Positions 20,150 to 28,186 of a DNA stretch of 28,186 nucleotides are shown here, one piece after another. The translations under genes and the position numbers were made by a program. Within the stretch, counting starts at the first letter, position 1, and every line of letters begins with the position of its first letter. Below the pieces are notes generated by a model. The model searched no databases. It had not been told where the DNA came from and saw nothing but the letters and a program-made list of their open reading frames with translations. The stretch is from Mesotaenium endlicherianum (lineage: Eukaryota; Streptophyta; Zygnematophyceae; Zygnematales; Mesotaeniaceae): NCBI GenBank assembly GCA_009602735.1, contig WELA01013128.1, forward strand, positions 22,580 through 50,765. Reading direction: 5' to 3'.

Positions 20150-21687
20150 GTGTTGGTTGATGAGGGTTGATGTGCCTTGGTGTCTTAATACGTGTTTAGT
20201 TGGACGTGTCAGCTCGACAACGCCCTCCGCATGAAGAGTGCAGAGTCCTAAGTCCAGAGTCAGAGCCGAGACATTAGAAAGTCGTGAAATGTCCAAGGAA
20301 AATCTGATCTCTCTTGCAACTTCCTGCAGGCTGCAACTTCTGGTTTCGGGTCGAATTTTCTGCAATCTTCTTGTCAGATATGGTCAGATATGTTCCCGAC
20401 CTCGTGCGACCGCGCCTGACTTCTGATCTCCAGCACACTGACAGCTCGTGCCAGCTCGTTCGGGATCTCCAACACTACCCGAGGTGAACAACTCACACCG
20501 CCTGACTCACACCAAATTATGACTGAAGCCAACTGAGGCTAATACAAATGACGTGACAGAGCAATAAGGTAGCATTACTGTGCACTTCCTATCGTTGGAG
20601 TAAAGTGATGAGCTCAATTGTCTCTGGCAGTGTCTCCGCCTGACCTCGCCAGCTAAGAGGAGCTGAAGTACCCCGTAGTTGGCTTCTAACTACGTAACTT
20701 ACAAGGTACCTCGTCGCCTTTTGAAACTCTGTTATTGTTGTAAGAGGCTGGGACTTATGCGGAATTGGCTTCATATGCTGGTAGGCATCAGGAAGTATAT
20801 ATGTTCTTGAACAAACAGGACGCTAATTAATAAGATTAAGCTTTACGTTCTTATCCCGGTAGGAGCAGTCATAGTAGTCATTCAAATTGAGGTCTGTGAG
20901 GGCAGATTTTTGTTTAGAGGAAGCAACAGGTAAGAAGCATAAATATGCAAAAGAAGTTCACCAACTCTTTGTTGGCCGCTCAATGCAGACTGCATGTTCT
21001 GAAACGTGTCAAACACGTGTCTCTCTGCTCAGGAGATTGACATGAGGCTGTCACGCTTTTCTTGTTGAAAAGCCATGCATGTATCCTTGTGTCATGTATG
21101 TCTTACATGCGGATTGAGTACCTCATCATCTGTCATCGTTAAATACTTGAACATAATCTTAGCTGTCAAAGTCGAGACAGCCACTTCAGTTGTAACTGTT
21201 TTTGTACTTATGTTGCCCTTCCTTTAGTCGTTATCAGGTTTCTAGACATATAAGGCGTATAATTCCGTCAATTCTTGCATGAGGAGGACTGTGCATCTGT
21301 GTTCATCTATATATGCATAGTCAAGGCATGACCTTAAGGAAAATGTTATTCCCTTGACCCGCCCTCTCATGAAGCCACCCTCATGTTATCCAACTTTTTG
21401 CAAGCATACCAATTTGTTAGATATGTAGCTCATTATGAGCTTCTTAAGAATCTTCTAGCTGGTGATATGTTTTGTCTGTAGCTTGCCATGAGCTTCTCGT
21501 TAGAATGTTGTATCTCTCATGAGCTTTTAACCTGAACTGTCATGCTGCCAGCTTGTCCTGAACCATTGACGTTGTATATCTGTCCTCTTCTGTTCGTTTC
21601 TTCCTGTGTATTCTGCGACTGACAAATAGCCGCACACTGATCCTGTGCATCTATGTGTCTTGTTGCTTTATCTGCAGGAGGTGCAGG
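20150..21687. other. Intergenic region upstream of the DUF220 gene
   Basis: About 1.5 kb of moderately AT-rich DNA with only short, overlapping frames. A pyrimidine-rich acceptor-like TTTATCTGCAG ends at 21677, just before the DUF220 ATG, so a 5' UTR intron may lie here. No RNA gene or further repeat was recognised. Confidence 0.45.
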
Positions 21688-23509
21688 ATGGAGGAGGCAG
21701 CACACTCCATGTCACTCAGCCTGAGCTCAGTGGTGGGGCATCTCTTCCAGCAGTCGGAAGAGCCTCTTCCTGCCTCCCCTCCCTCTCCTGCCATGCTCTC
21801 CATGTCTTCGTTGGCGTCAAATTTGCCCCTCTTTCAGAAGCCTGGCAAGTCCGGCAGACCTAAGGGCAAGACTGGGCCAGGCAAAACCGGCCCAGGCAAG
21901 GCTGGCACGGGCAAGGTTGGCACAGGCAAGGCGGGTAGAGGCGAGGGTGCGGCCAATCAGCTTGCAGCGCCAGGTCAGCAGGCAGGGCAGGAGGTAGGTC
22001 AGCAGGCAGGGCAGGAGGTAGGTCAGCAGGAAGGTACCGAGGAGAAGGGAGGGAAGGTTCTGGAAAGCGGCATGCTCTCATTGAGCGAGGGCATGATACT
22101 GAACCAATTGGGGCCAGCAGAGATGCCCGTGCATCCCCCCGAGGCGGGGGTTGGGGGTGTGCCAGTGACAGAGCCATTGCCAGTGCCAGGAGTCAGCGAA
22201 AATGAGGAGGAGTTGGCACGGCAGGCCAGAGAGACTAAGGCACAGCTGGCGGCTTGGAGAGCCAACCCCGAGTGGATTGATGAAACGCCTGACCTGAAGG
22301 TAAGCACTGCGTGTCTGATTGATCTGCCCCCGTCTATGTACTGGTATCGATCTAGGACATTGTATATATACGCCCTCTATGTATATACAGAGCACATATG
22401 TGTACGTGTGCGTGTGTATGTGTTTCTATGCGTGTATGAATATGCATTGCGATGTATGTATGCACGTGCATGTGTTTGACGTTGGATGCATGCAACGTTC
22501 AGACATACTCTGTAATTATCATGGACGCAAATTTGCACATGGGCAATCATCTCTGAGGACAAGACTTTTGGCTCTCAGCTCCATGGGTCATGTGGAGACC
22601 CGCATGATATTTTTTCGTTACGGAATGACTTGTAGTAACAGTGAAAGGTATTCAACTACTATGCTCCTGAACATATTTTTAGTGTGTTTCACCACCGCCA
22701 TGTGGCAGGTGACGGTGCCAAAAGGGGCACTGTGTGAGCTGGCATGCACCTTCAAGGTTGGCTTGCCGCCCAACTCGGTCCTAGACATCCTGTGCGACCC
22801 CGACAACAAGCGCGTCTTTAAAAACATCAAGGTGCGTGTGTGTGAGAAAGATAGAGGGAGGGGGGAAGGGAGAGAGTGAGCGGACCTGTCTGCTGGTGCA
22901 AAACTCTTTCCCTAATTCTGAAGCTCATAACACACGGTACCAGATGTCAAAGACATGGTGGTTCATTGTATACTTGTTATTGAATCAAGATGCAGAAAAA
23001 ATGATGTGAGCAATTACAGCGGCCGCATTAGCGTTTTTGATTGTGACGCCAATAATGACGTGTTCTCTGTCTTATGACACGCAGGAGATGAAGTCGCGCA
23101 ACGTCATATTTGACGACGGCCTGCGGCAGACCGTGGAGGTGGAGCAGTCCGCCATCTGGCGCTTCCTCTGCTTTTCGGGCACGTTCGACGTCACACTCAA
23201 AGTGCTGCAGGACCGAATGCAGAAGACGGTACGCTCTCGTTTGCAATAACGCTCGGCACACGGGCAGTCTTGCACCCTGACAAGTGGCAGCAGCCGACAT
23301 GCTGCTCTTGCTCCCCACGTCCTTACTCTGCTTCTTTTTCTCTCCCTCTCTTGTGTGTGTGTTCACGTTTTCCCTCCCTTGTTGGTACGTGTCACCATCG
23401 TTGCGTACTTGAAACTCTGAAAGAAGCTTAGGCTTCCCAGATTCTTTGGCGTGCGTATGTTGCCACTCACATTTTGGATATGAAGATGCTGACAACAGAG
23501 TATTTTAAG

Positions 23510-23546
<37 letters not shown>

Positions 23547-25275
23547 AGCACATGAAACGAGTTGAGAAGTAAGTTATCGCAAATGCATTGAAGACATGTA
23601 CTTGCTTAGTTTGCACATGAAACAGGCTGTATGTGCATCTGCTTCTGCAGGCAACTATGTTTCGGAGTTGGTAAATTTTCGGTTCTTCCCAGTTGGGGAT
23701 GTATTTGTCGATGGGGGAGGCTCGCAGGCTTGGGAGCTGGGGTTGAGGGCTTGGGGTTTCAAGCTGGGAGTTGGATGCTATATGCAAGTGCATTGTTATC
23801 GTCGCCCATGCAGCATTCTAGAGGGGACTTTTGCACTGCTCAAGAGGGGGTGGCTCGATCATTCTGCTGGTAGACTGTGTGGTTGTGCAAACACCCTTTG
23901 AGACCTGCGCTTGCTCACTCACGTGCACATACTACTCGCTCACTTAGAACATGCTCACTGAAGGTGTATGTCTGTCTCGGGTCTTGGTATAAAAGCTCAA
24001 TCTAAGCTCTCTGAGGCGCAGAGAGCTCCGGCTCGTCTCAGCTTCTCGTTTCTCGTCTCGCCTTTTGAGACTGGTCAAACTTGGTTGGTACTCTTCATCT
24101 AGTAGTGTCGTGCCTTTTCCTCCTGCCCTTGCTCAGACGAGCGCAATGTTGCTGATGATTGTTGGGGTCGTTTATCTGGTGTTTCGGCAAAGCAGACAGA
24201 GTTGCTGATGAGCTCGTTGATTTTGTTACATCGATGTTCCTTTAAGCAGATGGATTACTCGATGACAAAGGAGGGCTTCATGAAGCGCTTCGAGGGAAAC
24301 TGGAAGATCAGGCCGATTGTGGTCCCCGACGATGACGTCAGCGTTGCGTCATCTTCCGCCTCGCTGTCGCCCTCTGCCTCCCTTTCCTCGTCCCAGAGTG
24401 GCGCTTCCTTGTCCCCCCCCATTGGCTCTCACAGAATCGCATCTGAGGTATGCTACTACTTAAAATCTGACATGTCTCAATTGCTGCTGGTGTGCTTGCT
24501 TCGTTTCCCGTTTGTCTTCTTTTCACCTTGCTTGTCGTCAGGCAATGTTGAAGAGTGCACACACTAATTCGCTAGGCGCGTACACACTCACACAAGCACG
24601 GACTGCTGTGTTTTATTGTATGGATCCACTTGTGCATTAGCTGGTGTCACTGTGCACCAGATGTAAATATTGTCACTCTTCCGAGAGCGTACTACATTGT
24701 ACTTTGATTGTGCCATGCTTTCCGCGTTCAACCATGGCTGCTGAGCATCACAAACCCAACGTTGGTGGGTGGCTTGTTCTAACTTCCGCATGTTCACAAT
24801 CCACACAACAATGGCGTCAGTGTATAATGTTTTAGGGAGTGTTAGTAGTTTAAACTCGTCACACAGCATATGCTTTGGCCACTGCTCACGCGCCTTCCTG
24901 GGTGCTCTGGGGTGCTGCCAGGTGTCGCTGAGGCAGTACTTGCAGCCTGGCATGCTGCCCCCGCCGCCCATCAGCTGGTACGTGCGCGGCATCACCAGCA
25001 ACGTGACGCGCGAGCTCATGCAGGACCTCCAGACAGAGGCCAAGCGCATTCGCGAGGGGAAGCTCGACGAGAGGGGGCTGGAGAGGACCAGCAGCAGCAA
25101 CAGCAACAGCAGCAGCAGCAGCAGTGGGCGAGGAGGCGAGGGCAGAGGGGGGAGTGGGGGTGGGGGTGGGGGTGGGGGCAGCGACAGTGAGGGCGGCCGC
25201 AGCAGTGGCTTAAAGGAGCGGGAGTTTGAGAAGAGGAGCAGGCGGCCGCCAAGGCGGAGCAATGTGATGAAGTAG
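21688..25275 (+). CDS. DUF220 family protein (plant-type, START/SRPBCC-like)
   Basis: Five exons, all phase 0 with GT-AG introns: 21688-22299, 22709-22831, 23085-23228, 24250-24447 and 24922-25275, giving 476 residues. ATG 21688 is the first ATG in its frame. The conserved domain starts at about residue 205: [51 protein letters not shown] and [14 protein letters not shown] follow plant DUF220 proteins in order. The molecular role of DUF220 is unknown; a lipid-transport-like fold is my inference. Around the domain are low-complexity segments: an N-terminal Lys-Gly-rich run of about 25 residues, a GQQAGQEV repeat, a Ser-rich insert after VVPDDD, and a C-terminal Ser, Gly and Arg-rich tail. I see no membrane helix. 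The intron before exon 4 carries a TG microsatellite. Confidence 0.9.
23513..23543. repeat. (TG)n microsatellite in a DUF220 intron
   Basis: About 15 uninterrupted TG units lie in the 1021-bp third intron. It is a plain dinucleotide repeat, useful as a marker; no function is evident. Confidence 0.9.
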
Positions 25276-25865
25276 GTAGCAGGGAGAGAAGAGGTGGGGC
25301 GAGGAGGGTTTGAAGAGTCCATATTGAAAGTAGAAAAGGTGACAGGTTTCATGCTACATTGGATTCACGAAGGGTGCATGTAATATAGTGTGAGTACGAT
25401 ATTTTTAATTTTTTTGTGATGGTAGGTGAAGGGAGGTGGTGATATCGAGGTTGTTGGAAATGTTGGAGAAGTTGGACAAGGTATTGCTCTGAGTAGGAAT
25501 CCATAGGTTTTGCACCCGCTGAGGCCGTGAATATCATTGAATCTCGTGAGGTTAAGTTATGTAGGTTAACCTTTGCTTACAATTCTTTGATTGCAAAGTG
25601 GTGACACGAGAAAATACGTTTTTACTGTGGCAAATGTCATATCAGGAAAGAATGTCATACTATGACATCTGGCAGAGATGATTGTGGTGTTCCTTCTGCA
25701 GCTGTTATGTTTGGCCTTTCAGTCTTTCTCTGAAGGTTCGGTGTTAGCCCGATCAGTAGAGCAGCTCTTCTAACTTCTTGCCAAACGTCTATGGCGTAGT
25801 TTGCATCTCACTGTACACCCTAAGTTAAGGGTCCTCCATGGCGCACATGAAACTAGTCCTCATGG
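25276..25865. other. Region downstream of the DUF220 gene
   Basis: This is the presumed DUF220 3' UTR followed by AT-rich DNA. An AATAAA on the + strand lies at 25966-25971, far from the stop codon. No gene is supported in 25276-25865. Confidence 0.4.
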
Positions 25866-26600
25866 TTAAGACAGAATACTACAAAGAGGAGAGTTCTTGC
25901 TGAGTACATCTTTCGGGTCAAGATAAGGCTGAGTAATCCTTACTCCCGAAAGTTTTGGTATGATCAATAAATCACAATCATTATAAGCACGACATGCAAA
26001 CTCGTCAACTATCTTGAGCCCAGGAAAGTGGAGGAACCAGACGGAGCGCAACAGCGTCACTGTTTTCTTCTCTAATTGTTATTGTCGTGGATATCCCATG
26101 CATGTATCTATGCACACCTCACATCCACCTTCATCGCGCTCTATCGCGCACCCCGCCTTCTGCAAACTGACTGCATGCTGAGCTAACACGGGAGCAGACA
26201 GGAAGTCGATGTTCATGCTGAACGATTCCGCGTGAATCTTCTTCATTGCATGCCACTGACGTTGACTATATATTGCACTCATTGCACGACACTCCTGACC
26301 GCATCTCTTGCGAATGTTCAGCCTCGTCTTCAAATATATCCCTACGGTGGCCTCTTCAAAATTGACGTGCATAAGGCTGTGGAAGACCATCTCGGAGGCG
26401 GAAAGTAGTAATAATTGAAGGAAAGACGTATTTCACTTGAAGCCGTCCACAGCTAGCTCGAAGACCAGCATCATATTCATCAACAAATCAGGCATCGTCT
26501 TCTGGCACGAATTGCAGCTTTGCTTCTCAGGATTTGTCATGAAATTCTTCACGCAAGAAGTGTGAGGGATGTGGGCCAAGTTGTTGAAGCACCACCATCC
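25866..26600 (-). pseudogene. Unrecognised reading frame with two internal stops
   Basis: Reading the minus strand in one frame from 26600 to 25866 gives 245 codons with only two internal stops, TGA at 26435-26433 and TAA at 26081-26079, before a terminal TAA. The first part begins GWWCFNNLAHIPHTSC and contains a CNSCQK pair of cysteines. The middle (SAIYSQRQWHAMKKIHAESF) and the last part (VDEFACRAYNDCDLLIIPK) have ordinary protein composition. No initiator ATG heads the first part, and the frame sits upstream of, and opposite to, the fibrillin gene. It could be a decayed gene, exons of a spliced gene, or a lucky open stretch. The DLLIIPK string faintly recalls TnpB/Fanzor-type nucleases, but that is too weak to assign. 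Confidence 0.35.
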
Positions 26601-26684
26601 TCACATCACTGAGAAGATCTGTCCTGCTTAAAACTTACATATTACACTGAGTTACTGTAACTCTATATTGTCAAAAATTGCAGC

Positions 26685-27845
26685 ATGGCAGTCGCGGCTG
26701 TAGGAGCCCTAGGACGTCTATCGCTGTCACAAGCTTCCCGGGGGAAACTTGACGACAATGCATGCAGCTGCATAGCAACTCAGTTGTCATCTCGTAATAG
26801 GACATGTCTTTCGTCATGCGTCCGGGTAGCAAACCCCAAAAAATGCTCCCCTCTGATCAGGGTCAGAAAGAGCAGGGTAATGTCTTTAAAGGCTCTTGCG
26901 AGAAGCTCTAAAGCAGCTTCAGAGATCCAGCTGGCAAAGGCTGATCTGTTAGACGCCATCGCCAGGTCAGAGAGGGGGCTTAGAAAGGACGGGGCCACAC
27001 GAAAGCAGATCATGGGGCCAATAGAGGCTCTGAGAGAGCTCTCCAAGGAGAGTGTCACAACAGGCGAATCGCTGAGTGCCACCTGGAAGCTCCTCTGGAC
27101 GACAGAGAAGGAGACGCTCTTTATCTTCGAAAAGGCCCCCCTTTTCCGCACCCAGGCTGGAGACACTTTCCAGGTCAGATGTTAAGTTAATCGATTGTTT
27201 CGGTCTGAAATGGACGAGCCTTTCTGCTCCTAGCATGCTGCCCTGCTCCTCACACTCTGCCCTTTGCGCGTTCGAAAATTGCCGGAGCATGTGAGCCAAA
27301 CGCCTCATACTAGTGCAGGGTAATCACCGACGTGCTTTAAGAAGCAATCGAGATCGTTTCCAGATGAAAGATTGTCACATTCAAAATGGTCCAAATGCAT
27401 ATTTTACAGGGAGAGCCCTGCGCAAGTTATTCTGTGTGCACATACATGTATGTATATCTGTTATAAGATGAACATAATATGTGGAACGATGTATATACTG
27501 ACCAGCAGTTCCATCTCGATGACCCCATCATCATGAAACAGCTCCATCTTTGCACCCGCCTTCTGCTTCTTCTGCTTCTGTCTCCCCCCCTCTCTCTGTG
27601 GAGCTCCATTCCCCTTCCTTCCCCTCTCTTTGAGTTCCCCATCCCCCTCTCTTTTCCAATCTCTGCAAACGCCATCCCCCTCTCCCTTCCCCTCTCTCTG
27701 AACATCTCGTCCTCCTCTTGTACACCTGGCAGCCAATCGACTTGGCTGCAGGCACTCTGGGCAACGTCATCACCTTCCCGCCAAGTGGTGCGTTCCTTGT
27801 GAAGGCGTCAGTCCAGGTGGCATCTTCCCAGCGCATCAACTTCAG
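26685..27845 (+). CDS. PAP/fibrillin plastid-lipid-associated protein (5' part)
   Basis: Two exons are visible: 26685-27173 (163 codons, donor GT at 27174) and 27733-27845 (acceptor CAG before 27733, donor GT at 27846, phase 2). The gene continues beyond the window. The first ~75 residues are rich in Ala, Ser, Arg and Cys with few acids, like a plastid transit peptide. Then come the family marks: LLDAIARSERGL, an E-rich helix, LSATWKLLWTTEKE, PLFRTQAGDTFQ, and across the junction PIDLAAGTLGNVITFPP and VASSQRINF. Fibrillins are plastid lipid-droplet and thylakoid proteins that bind lipophilic compounds. The TTEKETLFIF wording suggests the PAP12/13-like branch, which I hold loosely. The intron has long C/T-rich tracts at about 27545-27715. 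Confidence 0.87.
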
Positions 27846-28036
27846 GTGCCTACTGCTGCTGCTGCGCACACCTAGCAGCCCTCCCACGCGCTCACGTCAG
27901 TCGCCCTGGGCTCCTCCAGGCTCATGAGAATTTAAAAAAAAATCTGCAAATGCATGTCTGACAGAGCATGCTTGATGTTTTCTGGTGAGGGCGTCAGTCC
28001 AGGTGGCGTCTTCCCAGCCCATCAACTTCACATGCC
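27799..28036 (+). repeat. Copied exon end downstream of fibrillin exon 2
   Basis: The last ~50 bases of exon 2 plus the donor region (27799-27850) recur at 27985-28036 with about five differences, 186 bases downstream. The second copy reads VRASVQVASSQPINF, and its donor is altered from AGGTGCC to ACATGCC. It appears to be a non-functional exon fragment in the next intron. Confidence 0.75.
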
Positions 28037-28186
28037 TTCAAATATTTCTGTCAGCCAGCGTACGCCCATTGGCCCGGACGCAGGAATGAGCTCTTGGTGA
28101 ATGGTGTGATAGGCAGCCTCAGCCTGGAGGGTGAAGGGGAGGGGAATTGACGTAGGGGAAGGGGGGGGGTGGACGAGGGGGAGGGA

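Noticed and set aside
25739..25820. A tRNA-like D-arm string (TAGCCCGATCAGTAGAGCA)
   Set aside because: No anticodon stem or T-arm could be folded and the acceptor pairing is only about 5 bp, so it is not a tRNA gene.
1..28186. CRISPR arrays, rRNA, prokaryotic operons or defence-type systems
   Set aside because: No spaced short repeats, rRNA segments or clustered prokaryote-like genes were seen. The spliced genes show this is eukaryotic nuclear DNA.

Overview
This window is nuclear DNA of a photosynthetic eukaryote of the green lineage. I infer a green alga or early-diverging streptophyte and cannot name the species. The evidence is spliced genes with GT-AG introns, two proteins of plastid-associated families with transit-like N-termini (an ABCI10-type ABC ATPase and a PAP/fibrillin), a plant-type DUF220 protein, and a chromodomain Ty3/gypsy retrotransposon. 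All splice sites were assigned by eye from reading frame, intron phase and family conservation; no transcript data were available.

Layout. Positions 1-2700 hold the 3' part of a + strand RING-H2 gene whose 5' exons I could not resolve. Positions 3953-8541 hold a complete five-exon minus-strand gene for the plastid ABCI10-type ATPase, with repeat-rich introns. It shares a 748-bp divergent promoter region with a five-exon + strand gene for an unrecognised 271-residue coiled-coil protein (9290-10858). Positions 11494-18572 are one minus-strand chromovirus, about 7.1 kb: two 506-bp LTRs, a tRNA-iMet-like primer site, a polypurine tract, a gag reading frame interrupted by two stops, a textbook -1 frameshift signal, and an uninterrupted pol running from protease to chromodomain. 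Next come two related short DNA transposons with terminal inverted repeats and 3-bp target duplications (18874-19505 and 19600-20146). Positions 21688-25275 hold a five-exon + strand DUF220 gene. A minus-strand reading frame with only two stops in 245 codons (25866-26600) lies before a + strand PAP/fibrillin gene (26685 onwards), which runs off the window end.

The host genes do not form one pathway. The ABCI10 and fibrillin products both point to the plastid; the RING, coiled-coil and DUF220 proteins are separate functions. I see no CRISPR array, rRNA, convincing tRNA or defence-type system. The most unusual material is the gag-internal tandem duplication combined with an intact frameshift signal, the paired TIR elements, the interrupted orphan frame, and two places where exon-edge sequence has been copied into an intron.
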